Shown: positions 9,782 to 17,951 of the stretch, in pieces | Numbering within the stretch: the first letter of the stretch is position 1 | How the letters are laid out: each line of letters begins with the position of its first letter | Made by a program: the position numbers and the translations under genes | The notes under the pieces: generated by a model | The model's input: only the letters and a program-made list of their open reading frames with translations | Database searches by the model: none | What the model was told of the DNA's origin: nothing | Assembly: GCA_050185825.1 (NCBI GenBank) | Contig: JBFWZA010000008.1 | Location: 220,125-284,124 of the forward strand | Length of the DNA stretch: 64,000 nucleotides | Direction: 5' to 3' | DNA from: SZUA-309 sp050185825 | GTDB lineage: Bacteria; Pseudomonadota; Gammaproteobacteria; Pseudomonadales; Azotimanducaceae

Positions 9782-10438
9782 ATGGATGTTTTCTACTCAA
9801 TCGTCGGATTCTTCTCGTCCGGTGGGATGTTCATGTATCCGATTCTCCTGGTGTTTGCGGTGGGCACCGCCATTGCGGTGGAACGGTTCATCACGCTCTC
9901 CGCGATCACGCAGAAGAACGATGCCGCCTGGCGTGCGCTGCAGCCGCTCCTGAATCAGGGCGACTTCGACAAGGCGCGTGAGCTGTCCTCCAGCGAGGAC
10001 TCCATCATGGCGAGGATCCTCAACCTGGGCCTGGCGCTCCAGGGCGCGGTCCGCCGTCGCGAGGACGTCGAGATCGCCATGGAGGAAGGGATGACCGAGG
10101 TGATCCCGCAGCTCGAGAAGCGCACCCCCTACGTGGCGCTGGCGTCCAACATCGCCACCCTGCTCGGCCTGCTCGGCACCATCATGGGCCTCATCCAGGC
10201 GTTCACCGCGGTGGCCAACGCCAACCCGGCCGAAAAGGCCGACCTGCTCTCGGCAAGCATCTCGGTGGCCATGAATACCACGGCGTTCGGGCTGATGGTC
10301 GGCATACCGCTGCTCATCGTCCACGCGATCCTCACCACGAAGACCAACGAAATCGTCGACGGCCTGGAGATGGCGTCGGTCAAGGCGCTCAGCGTGATCA
10401 CCTCCAGGGCGCGTCGCCAGGTGGAAATGGCGGCCTGA
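9782..10438 (+). CDS. MotA/TolQ/ExbB-family proton channel protein
   Basis: A 218-residue inner-membrane protein. The ATG at 9782 follows GAGGAA at good spacing. It has the family topology: TM1 at ~14-34 ('MYPILLVFAVGTAIAVERF'), a cytoplasmic loop of ~80 residues, TM2 at ~117-142 ('ALASNIATLLGLLGTIMGL') and TM3 at ~160-184 ('NTTAFGLMVGIPLLIVHA'). With ExbD/TolR partners these proteins form a pentamer-dimer proton-driven rotary motor. Two ExbD-like genes and a TonB-like gene follow directly, so this is the power unit of the cluster. It is not TolQ itself: tolA, tolB and pal are absent. Confidence 0.93.
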   Translation: MDVFYSIVGFFSSGGMFMYPILLVFAVGTAIAVERFITLSAITQKNDAAWRALQPLLNQGDFDKARELSSSEDSIMARILNLGLALQGAVRRREDVEIAMEEGMTEVIPQLEKRTPYVALASNIATLLGLLGTIMGLIQAFTAVANANPAEKADLLSASISVAMNTTAFGLMVGIPLLIVHAILTTKTNEIVDGLEMASVKALSVITSRARRQVEMAA

Positions 10439-10465
10439 GCAGAGAGGCGAGGACGGGGAACAAGC

Positions 10466-10966
10466 ATGGCCCGTAAGCATCACTACCGGCGACGCTCGAA
10501 GGAGCAGCCCAACGAGCTGGACGTCACCACCTTCCTGAACCTGATGGTGGTGCTCGTGCCGTTTCTGCTCATCACCGCGGTGTTTTCCCGGATCGCCATC
10601 GTCGAGCTGAACCTGCCGTCGACCAGTGCGACCGTGCCCAGTCAGGAACCCGAGTTCAGGCTGGAGGTCATCGTCCGCGAGAGTGGACTGGAGATCGGCA
10701 ACGGCAAATCGGTCATCGCCGCGCTGCCCAGAAAGGAGGGCGAGTACGACCTGGAGACGCTCTCGAAATACGTGGTCTCCCTCAAGGAGGACTACCCGAC
10801 CACGGACGCCGCCTCCGTGCTCCTGGAGCCGACGATCCCCTACGACTATCTCATTCAGGTCATGGACGTGGTGCGCAGCGTCGAGATCCCGGCACCGGCC
10901 GATGCGGAGGAAGCCTTCACGCAGCTTGCGCTGTTCACGCAGATTTCCGTGGGAGAGGCGCCGTGA
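10466..10966 (+). CDS. ExbD/TolR-family protein lacking the conserved membrane aspartate
   Basis: A 166-residue bitopic inner-membrane protein with a basic cytoplasmic N-terminus ('MARKHHYRRRSKEQ'), one TM at ~22-42 and a periplasmic domain ('FRLEVIVRESGLEIGNGKS'). In ExbD/TolR the TM carries a proton-binding Asp (motif 'LIDV'). Here the aligned segment reads 'DVTTFLNLMVVL', so that position is Asn25, while the partner encoded next keeps Asp27. This may make the ExbD dimer asymmetric in proton handling. The gene overlaps the next by 4 bp (GTGA), so the two are probably made in equal amounts. Confidence 0.88.
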   Translation: MARKHHYRRRSKEQPNELDVTTFLNLMVVLVPFLLITAVFSRIAIVELNLPSTSATVPSQEPEFRLEVIVRESGLEIGNGKSVIAALPRKEGEYDLETLSKYVVSLKEDYPTTDAASVLLEPTIPYDYLIQVMDVVRSVEIPAPADAEEAFTQLALFTQISVGEAP

Positions 10967-11493
10967 AAACCACCCGCCGCATGAAGCGGATGACCCGCAA
11001 CCGGGTTCGCATCGGCAAGATGAATCTCACCTCGCTGATGGACGTGTTCACCATCCTGGTGTTCTTTCTGCTGGTCAACTCGGGCTCGCCCGAGGTGCTG
11101 GAAACGCCGAACGAGATGGTGCTGCCGGAATCGGTGGTGGAAACCAAACCCCGGGAAACGGTGGTGATCTTCATCGGCACGGAAAACGTGGTCGTGCAGG
11201 GCGAGCCGGTGGCGTCGGTTGCGTCGATCGCGGACATGGGTGAGGGGGAGATCGGTCCGATCATCGACCGACTCACCGTCCTCGAGGATCGCATCATCGG
11301 CTCCAGCACCAAGCACGTGGCGGGCAGCCGCGAAGTGACCGTGCTGGCGGATCGGTCCATCCCTTTCGACGTGATCCGCAAGGTCATGTCCACCTGCACC
11401 AGCCAGGGCTACAGCAAGATCTCGCTGGCGGTGATCCAGAAGGGTGGCGGCCCGGCTCTGGGATCGGCCGCCGGCCAGGTGGCGCAACTCTGA
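10963..11493 (+). CDS. ExbD/TolR-family protein with conserved membrane aspartate
   Basis: A 176-residue bitopic inner-membrane protein. The GTG start overlaps the upstream stop and has GGGAGAGG just before it. The N-terminus is very basic ('MKTTRRMKRMTRNRVR'). The TM (~25-40) contains 'LTSLMDVFTILVFFLL', with Asp27 in the canonical proton-binding position. The periplasmic domain ends with 'SREVTVLADRSIPFDVIRKV', typical of TolR/ExbD. It should be the proton-translocating partner of the ExbB-like channel, with the Asn-containing paralogue as second subunit. Confidence 0.92.
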   Translation: MKTTRRMKRMTRNRVRIGKMNLTSLMDVFTILVFFLLVNSGSPEVLETPNEMVLPESVVETKPRETVVIFIGTENVVVQGEPVASVASIADMGEGEIGPIIDRLTVLEDRIIGSSTKHVAGSREVTVLADRSIPFDVIRKVMSTCTSQGYSKISLAVIQKGGGPALGSAAGQVAQL

Positions 11494-11506
11494 AGGAACG
11501 ACACTC

Positions 11507-12919
11507 ATGAGCGGTCCGACCTATCAGTACTCGGCGGATGAGCAGCGGCTTCGTAGTGAGCTCAGCGACGCCGAAAGCGTGCTCGCGGGCTACCGGGACG
11601 AGTTCGAGCGCATCGATGCCGAGTGGCAGGCGGTCGCGGACAAACGGGTCCAGTACGAGCCTCTGGAAGCCGCCTGTCAGAGTCTCGAGGGGCTGACCTC
11701 GGCGGGACTGTCGCGGGTGTTCTGGGGTGAGAGGGCAACGGATGCAGAGGTCGAGGCGCATCTCGCCGAGGTGCGCGGACGTATCGACGCGCTCGCAGGA
11801 GAGCTCGTCGAAATCGATACGCGGCGTGAGGCCGCCCGAAAGCGGGTGCGACAGCAGCTCGACAGCATAGCCCTCATCGAGGGCGACCTCATCCAGGCGA
11901 TGGAGGCCGAAGAGCGTCGGCTGCAGGAGTGGATGGTCGAGCGCGACGAGAGTCCGGTTGCGCCGCGTATGCAGATTCTGCCCTGGACCCGCAGGCTGGA
12001 AGAAGACCTGCGCTTCAGGAAGTCGCTGCTCGCCTCCGTGCTGGTGAGCGTGCTTCTCGGGCTGCTGATTCCGTACATCGACATCCCCATACCGGAGAAG
12101 GACGAGGTCACGGTCGTGCCCGAGCGTCTGGCGCGGCTGATCCGCAAGGAGCCGCTGCGGCCGATGCCCGAGCCGCAGGCCGTCCGCGAGCGCAAGGTCG
12201 AGGAAAAACCACCGGAGGTGAAGCCGGAAGAGCAGCCGGAACCGAAGCCCAAACCCGAGACGCAGGTCGCCGAAGCACAGCAGGTCGAGGTCGAGCCGGA
12301 AGCGCCCCGGGACCGGGTCGCGTCCGCCGGTCTGCTGGCCTTCCGGGAGAGTTTCTCCAATCTTGCCAGCGGCCGACCGTCCGCACAGCTCGGCGCCGAG
12401 GCGCGGGTGAGCAACGCCGGAGAGAAGGCGGTGGGTATGCCGCAGCGGTCCATGGTCGCCACCAGTGGTCCCGGCAGCAGCGGCGGCATCAACCTGGCGA
12501 GCCTCAGCCGCGACGTGGGCGGCGCGGGTAACGGCGACCAGATCGAAGGTGTCGCCTTGAGCCGGGTGGCCAGCTCCATCGGCGCGACAGGCGGCAGCGA
12601 CCGGCCGCTGGCCGCGGGCGGGATCGCAGGCCGTACCGACGAGGAGATCCAGATCGTCTTCGACCGGTACAAGGCCGCACTCTACCGGCTGTACAACCGC
12701 GAGCTGCGCAAGGATCCGACGCTCAAGGGCCAGATGGTGCTCAAGCTGACCATCGAGCCGGACGGCACCGTATCGCTCTGCCAGCTGCAGGCGAGCGACA
12801 TGGGCGCGCCGCTGCTCGCCGAGCAGGTGGTGTCGAGAGTGCTCGGATTCGACTTCGGGGCCAAGGACGTGCCGCCGATCACCATTCTCTATCCCATCGA
12901 CTTCCTGCCGACCGCCTGA
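11507..12919 (+). CDS. TonB-like adaptor with cytoplasmic coiled coil and AgmX/PglI-type C-terminus
   Basis: A 470-residue protein, ATG chosen after AAGGAA. Residues 1-170 are cytoplasmic and largely coiled coil ('EVEAHLAEVRGRIDALAGEL'), unlike TonB or TolA whose cytoplasmic tails are short. One TM lies at ~174-193 ('LLASVLVSVLLGLLIPYIDI'). A Pro/Glu/Lys-rich periplasm-spanning stretch covers ~205-265 ('KPPEVKPEEQPEPKPKPETQ'), then a glycine-rich linker. The last ~90 residues ('YKAALYRLYNRELRKDPTLK', 'LKLTIEPDGTVSLCQL', 'ITILYPIDFLPTA') match the AgmX/PglI C-terminal (TonB-C-like) pattern. It should transmit motor energy from the ExbB/ExbD complex to the outer membrane. Confidence 0.87.
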   Translation: MSGPTYQYSADEQRLRSELSDAESVLAGYRDEFERIDAEWQAVADKRVQYEPLEAACQSLEGLTSAGLSRVFWGERATDAEVEAHLAEVRGRIDALAGELVEIDTRREAARKRVRQQLDSIALIEGDLIQAMEAEERRLQEWMVERDESPVAPRMQILPWTRRLEEDLRFRKSLLASVLVSVLLGLLIPYIDIPIPEKDEVTVVPERLARLIRKEPLRPMPEPQAVRERKVEEKPPEVKPEEQPEPKPKPETQVAEAQQVEVEPEAPRDRVASAGLLAFRESFSNLASGRPSAQLGAEARVSNAGEKAVGMPQRSMVATSGPGSSGGINLASLSRDVGGAGNGDQIEGVALSRVASSIGATGGSDRPLAAGGIAGRTDEEIQIVFDRYKAALYRLYNRELRKDPTLKGQMVLKLTIEPDGTVSLCQLQASDMGAPLLAEQVVSRVLGFDFGAKDVPPITILYPIDFLPTA

Positions 12920-12959
12920 CGCGGATCGCAGCAGCGGGACGTAAGAGGGACAAGCGCAG

Positions 12960-15900
12960 ATGAGCCGCAGAGCCGAGAGCCGACAGGGGGGTGTGCGTGC
13001 CGCAGCCCGTGCGGCGCTCGTGTGCCTGCTTGCGCTCGCCGGGCTGGCCACGAACGCCGCCCGGGCCGCGGAGATCACCTACGTCTCCGTCAGCGGCTAC
13101 TGGCACGACCCTGTGGACACGGTTCCCGGCAGCCAGCCGGGCGATCCCGTCATCACCAACGGCAACCCCACCTCGACGATTCTCTGGGGCACGACCGCCG
13201 GTTCGCAGAGCGGCTATGACTTCACCGCGACGCTGCCGCCGCCTTTCACGCTACCCGGGCCGATTCCCTTCTTCTCGCTCGGCAGCTTCACGCATCGGAA
13301 CTTCTCCGTCGACGAACCCTGGTTGACGTCGGTCGAGCTCGACGTAGTGCTCGAGCTCGCCGTGGACGGCGTGCCGACCGGGCCGCTGACGTTCACCTTC
13401 ACGTTCAATCACGAGGAGACGCCGAACACCCCGCCACCGGGCGAGTCCTGTCCCTATCCGACGCCACCTGGCGAAGGATGCACGGACCGCGTGACCATCG
13501 TCGCCTCGGCCGACCCGACCACCTTCAACGTCGGCGGCGTGGACTACACGCTGCAGATGAGCTTCCTCAACAACGGCAGCCCGGTCGACGAGTTCATCAC
13601 CCGGGAAGGCGGCACCGTCAACAGCTCGGGCCTGGTCGGCGAGTTCACGCTGCCGCCGGGACTCAGGGTGACGAAGTCGGGACCGGCGTCCATGCGCGTG
13701 GCCCAGTGGGGCAACTTCGGGCTCGACGTCCAGAACGATGGGGACTCCGATGCCTACGACGTGACGATCCTCGACCGGCTGCCGGACGGCGCGACCGGCG
13801 GCATGTGCGACACGACGCCGGAGATCCTGAGCGCGCGGGTGTTTGCCGCCGATGGGGTGACGCCGGTGCCGGGCAAAGGCCCCCTGGTTCAGGGGTTGGA
13901 CTACTCGCTCGCCTACGACAGTGGCACCTGCGAGCTCCGGTTCGTCACCCAGAGCGCCGCCTCGGTGATCGGCATCGACGAGCGTCTCGTGATCGCCTAC
14001 CGCACCCGGCTCGACACCGATTCGGAGGACGGCATCACGCTGACGAACGTCGCCGGCGCGACCCGCTGGTACAGCGACAGCGCCTCGAATCCGGGCCGGA
14101 TCACCTACCTGCGCTCGCTGACCGACGGCACCGTCGGCATCGACGACCACGAGGACGCGCACGTCGTTGCCGTCGACCTGCCCGTGCTCCGCTTCGAGAA
14201 GACGGTGATGAACGTGACCACGGGGGAGGATCCCGCTGCGCTGGCAACCCCCGGCGACACGCTACGCTACCGCCTCTATGTCGAAAACCTGAGCGACGTG
14301 GCCGTCAGCGGCTTCCGGGTCGTCGACGTGCTGGACGACCTGAACGATCCACCCGTCTTCGCACCCGGCACGCTGAACGTGATCACGGTGCCGCCCGGCG
14401 CCGACACGACGAGCACCGATCCGGCAGGCGGCCCTGCCGGAACGGGCCTGCTCGACATCGGCAGCCTGGACATCGGGGGCCTGGGCGAGACCGTGCTCGT
14501 CGAGTTCGAGGTTCGACTCGCGCCGGCCATCGACGATGGCCGTTTCGTCTACAACCAGTCCGGGCTGTCGACAGAGGGTTACGTCATTGCCGTCAGCGAC
14601 GACCCGAACGTCAACGGCCAGGCGGATCCCAATGTCGCCGGCGACGAGGATCCGACCCGGGTCGAGATCGAATCGGCGCCGTACTTCGACGTGGACAAGA
14701 TCTCCACCTATCTGGACGGTGACCCCAACGTGCTCCTCGCCGGCGAGCGCCTGCGCTACACCATCACGGTGCGCAACACCGGCACCGAGAACGTCACGGA
14801 TGCGAGCCTGAGGGACACGCTGCCGACCTACACCAGCTACGTTGCCGGCAGCACCTACCTGAACGGCAACACGGTGCCCGACCTGGCCGATGGGGGCTTC
14901 CCGCTGACCGGCGGAATCGCGCTCTGGGCACCCGCGGATCCAACGCCCGGCGTGCTGGCTGCGAACGCCACACCGACGGCGGACACCACGGCGACGATCA
15001 CCTTCGACGTCGTCGTGGACCCTGACGTGGCCGACGCCACGGTGATCTCGAACCAGGCGTTCGTCAGCGCGCTGACCTCGAGCATCGTCGATCAGCCATC
15101 GGACGATCCGCGCACCGCCGCCGTGGACGATCCCACCCAGGACGTGGTCGGCAACTTCCCGTACCTCTTCCCGGTGAAGACGGCCGAGCTGCTGCTGGAC
15201 TACGACTCGCCGAATATCGTCGATCCGGGTGACGTGCTGCGTTACACGATTGTCGTCCAGAACAACGGCAACGTGCCGGCAACCATGGCGCGGCTGGCGG
15301 ACGTGGTACCCACGGACACCACCTACCTGGCGGATACCCTGACGTTGAACGGCGAGCCCGTGGGTCAGCCCGATGGGGGTGTGTTTCCGCTGGAAGCCGG
15401 CATCTGGATCAGCTCCTCGGATCTGACACCGCCCCTGCCGGGTCCGGGAGAGGGCGTGATCAACCCCCGCGAGGCGGCAACGATTCAGTTCAACGTGCAG
15501 GTGAACGCGGATGTGCCGAGAGGCACACGGATCACCAACCAGGCGACGGTGAGCACGGACGAGCGCGGTGATCAGCTCACGGACGGAGACGGCAACCCGG
15601 CCACCGGCCCCGAGCCCACCGTGGTGGTGGTGGGGCAGGCCCAGCAGCTTTCCATCATCAAGCAGGTGTCGGTGGTGGGCGGCGGCCCGGCCCTGGCCGG
15701 ATCGACCCTCGAATACCTGGTGACGGTGCGCAACACCAGCGCGGTGCCCGCGTTCGACGTCTACGTGACGGACAACCTGGACGAGCCGACCGCCGGTCAG
15801 CTCATCTACGTGCCCGACTCGGCGACGCTGAACGGCGGCGCGGCCGGCGTGAGCTTCGCCGATCCCGTGATCACCGCCAACTACTCCGCCGAGTACGGGC

Positions 15901-17951
15901 CGCTGCTGCCCGGCCGGGCGTTCGTGCTCCGGTTCCGCGCCGAGATCTACGACACGGCGCCCATCGGCACCACCGTGATCAACCAGGCGTACGTCACCTG
16001 GAACACGGATCAGACTGCCCGCGCCGAGGTGCGCATCGATGTGGGCGGGATGGTCGGCAGCGGCATACTCAACGGTCTGGTCTGGCATGACGCTGACTTC
16101 GACGACGTGCTCGACGCGGACGAAGCACCGCTCGAAGGCTGGTCGGTGGAGCTCCGGCGCAACGACGAGCTCATCGTCACCGTCGTGACGGACGCGGACG
16201 GCGTCTACCAGATCGCCGGCCTGACGCCGAACTACCTCACCGAAGACCGCTACGACCTGACCTTCGTTGCACCGGGCGCCGGTGCGACGACGGCGGCCCT
16301 GGGTCTGGCCGATTCCGACTTCACCAACGCCCTGCAGCGGATCTACGACATCGAGGTGCTCTCCGGCAGCAATCTGCAGAACCTCAATCTGCCCATCGAT
16401 CCCAACGGCGTGGTCTACGACGCGCTGTCGCGACTGCCGCTGGCCGGTGCCACGCTGCGGCTCGTCAGCAGCGACTCGCTGGCGCCGCTGTCCGCGGACT
16501 GCTTCGAGGATCCGAGCCAGCAGGGTCAGGTGACGCTCGGCAGCGGTTACTACAAGTTTGATCTGAATTTTTCCGATCCGAGCTGCCCGAGCGGCGGCAG
16601 CTACCTGCTCGAGGTGGAAGGTGGGGCGAACTACGAGCCCCGGGTGTCGGAGCTCGTGCCGCCGGTCACGGGCGAGACCGATCCGCCGTTCAACGTGGTG
16701 TTCTGCCCGGGCACGGTCTACGACGCCGTGCCGCTCACCGGCGTGCACTGCGAGGTGACGGCGTCGGAGTTCGCGCCGCCGCTGGGCGCGCTCGCGCAGA
16801 CACCGGCCACGGCCTACCACCTGAAGGTGCTGCTGGACGACACGCGCATTCCGGGCACCAGCCAGATCTTCAACAACCACATCCCGCTGGATCCGGTGCT
16901 CAGCGGCCTGGTCACGATCAGCAAGACCACGCCCATGGTCAACGTCACCCGCGGCCAGATGGTGCCCTACCGGATCACGGTGCGCAGCACCTGGCCCATC
17001 GACATGCCGGGCGTGGATGTGGTCGACCGTTATCCGACCGGCTTCAAGTACATCGAAGGCTCCGCGCGTCTGGATGGCATGCCGCTGGAGCCGCGCGTGG
17101 AGGACGGCGAGCTGCGCTGGGAAGGGCTGACCCTCACGGCCGAGGGCGAGCACACCATCGAGCTGCTGCTGACCCCCGGTGCTGGCGTCGTGGAAGGTGA
17201 GTACACCAACCGGGCGCAGGCGGAACTCGCCCTCACCGGGCAGCCGCTGTCGATGCAGGCCACCGCCACGGTGCGCATCGTGCCGGATCCTACTTTCGAC
17301 TGCACGGACGTCACGGGGAAGGTCTTCGATGACCAGAACCGCAACGGCCTCCAGGACGACGGTGAGGCGGGCATTCCGGGTGCCCGGCTGGTGACGCCGA
17401 CCGGCCTCGCAGCGCTGACCGATCAGCACGGCCGGTTCCACATCACCTGCGCCATCACCCCGCGGGAAGGTCGCGGCAGCAACTTCATGCTGAAGCTCGA
17501 CGACCGGACCCTGCCGAGCGGCTTCAGAAGCTCCACCAGACCGTTCCAGATCCAGCGCGCCACGCGAGGTAAGGCGCTGCACTTCAGCTTCGGGGCGTCC
17601 ATCTATCGCGTTGTCGGCCTGGACGTGGCCGATGCAGTGTTCGTGCCCGACGGTGTGGAGATGCGTCCGCAGTGGCGGCCGAGGCTCGAGCTCCTGATGA
17701 CCGAGCTGGAAAAAGCTCCGGCCGTGCTGCGCCTGTCCTACCTGGCTGACGTGGAGGCGCCCGCCCTCGTCGAGCGTCGGGTCAAGGCGCTCACGAAGGC
17801 GATCAACGACGACTGGCGACGCAGGGATGCCGACTACCGGTTGGCCATCGAGCACGAAGTGTTCTGGCGGATGGGCAAGCCACCGCAGAAGGATGGGCGC
17901 CTGGCTGCCGACGCGCGACCGCGCGGTGGTGATCCGGAGGTGCGGCCATGA
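12960..17951 (+). CDS. Giant secreted DUF11 / SdrD-B repeat protein
   Basis: A 1663-residue exported protein. Signal peptide 1-37. Residues ~40-230 form an N-terminal domain with 'FTHRNFSVDEPW', similar to choice-of-anchor beta domains. DUF11 (conserved repeat, Ig-like) modules begin near 235, 410, 575, 736, 896 and 1317 (for example 'GERLRYTITVRNTGTENVTD'). SdrD-B-like modules begin near 1035 ('VWHDADFDDVLDADEAPLEG') and 1448 ('VFDDQNRNGLQDDGEAGIPG'), with acidic Ca-binding-type loops; a carboxypeptidase-regulatory-like module is near 1151. The C-terminus (~1550-1640) looks like a divergent OmpA-like domain. Likely a long adhesive or structural filament in the periplasm or at the surface. 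Its end overlaps the next gene by 4 bp. Confidence 0.88.
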   Translation: MSRRAESRQGGVRAAARAALVCLLALAGLATNAARAAEITYVSVSGYWHDPVDTVPGSQPGDPVITNGNPTSTILWGTTAGSQSGYDFTATLPPPFTLPGPIPFFSLGSFTHRNFSVDEPWLTSVELDVVLELAVDGVPTGPLTFTFTFNHEETPNTPPPGESCPYPTPPGEGCTDRVTIVASADPTTFNVGGVDYTLQMSFLNNGSPVDEFITREGGTVNSSGLVGEFTLPPGLRVTKSGPASMRVAQWGNFGLDVQNDGDSDAYDVTILDRLPDGATGGMCDTTPEILSARVFAADGVTPVPGKGPLVQGLDYSLAYDSGTCELRFVTQSAASVIGIDERLVIAYRTRLDTDSEDGITLTNVAGATRWYSDSASNPGRITYLRSLTDGTVGIDDHEDAHVVAVDLPVLRFEKTVMNVTTGEDPAALATPGDTLRYRLYVENLSDVAVSGFRVVDVLDDLNDPPVFAPGTLNVITVPPGADTTSTDPAGGPAGTGLLDIGSLDIGGLGETVLVEFEVRLAPAIDDGRFVYNQSGLSTEGYVIAVSDDPNVNGQADPNVAGDEDPTRVEIESAPYFDVDKISTYLDGDPNVLLAGERLRYTITVRNTGTENVTDASLRDTLPTYTSYVAGSTYLNGNTVPDLADGGFPLTGGIALWAPADPTPGVLAANATPTADTTATITFDVVVDPDVADATVISNQAFVSALTSSIVDQPSDDPRTAAVDDPTQDVVGNFPYLFPVKTAELLLDYDSPNIVDPGDVLRYTIVVQNNGNVPATMARLADVVPTDTTYLADTLTLNGEPVGQPDGGVFPLEAGIWISSSDLTPPLPGPGEGVINPREAATIQFNVQVNADVPRGTRITNQATVSTDERGDQLTDGDGNPATGPEPTVVVVGQAQQLSIIKQVSVVGGGPALAGSTLEYLVTVRNTSAVPAFDVYVTDNLDEPTAGQLIYVPDSATLNGGAAGVSFADPVITANYSAEYGPLLPGRAFVLRFRAEIYDTAPIGTTVINQAYVTWNTDQTARAEVRIDVGGMVGSGILNGLVWHDADFDDVLDADEAPLEGWSVELRRNDELIVTVVTDADGVYQIAGLTPNYLTEDRYDLTFVAPGAGATTAALGLADSDFTNALQRIYDIEVLSGSNLQNLNLPIDPNGVVYDALSRLPLAGATLRLVSSDSLAPLSADCFEDPSQQGQVTLGSGYYKFDLNFSDPSCPSGGSYLLEVEGGANYEPRVSELVPPVTGETDPPFNVVFCPGTVYDAVPLTGVHCEVTASEFAPPLGALAQTPATAYHLKVLLDDTRIPGTSQIFNNHIPLDPVLSGLVTISKTTPMVNVTRGQMVPYRITVRSTWPIDMPGVDVVDRYPTGFKYIEGSARLDGMPLEPRVEDGELRWEGLTLTAEGEHTIELLLTPGAGVVEGEYTNRAQAELALTGQPLSMQATATVRIVPDPTFDCTDVTGKVFDDQNRNGLQDDGEAGIPGARLVTPTGLAALTDQHGRFHITCAITPREGRGSNFMLKLDDRTLPSGFRSSTRPFQIQRATRGKALHFSFGASIYRVVGLDVADAVFVPDGVEMRPQWRPRLELLMTELEKAPAVLRLSYLADVEAPALVERRVKALTKAINDDWRRRDADYRLAIEHEVFWRMGKPPQKDGRLAADARPRGGDPEVRP

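Noticed and set aside
9782..12919. The motor genes as the Tol-Pal system
   Set aside because: tolB and pal are absent, there are two different ExbD proteins, and the adaptor has an AgmX/PglI-type rather than TolA-type C-terminus and a long cytoplasmic coiled coil.
14262..17855. A 1197-codon open frame on the reverse strand through the DUF11 gene
   Set aside because: It is antisense to a frame with a signal peptide and clear DUF11/SdrD-B repeats; its translation is Arg/His/Val-rich with no recognisable domain. It reflects GC-rich codon bias.
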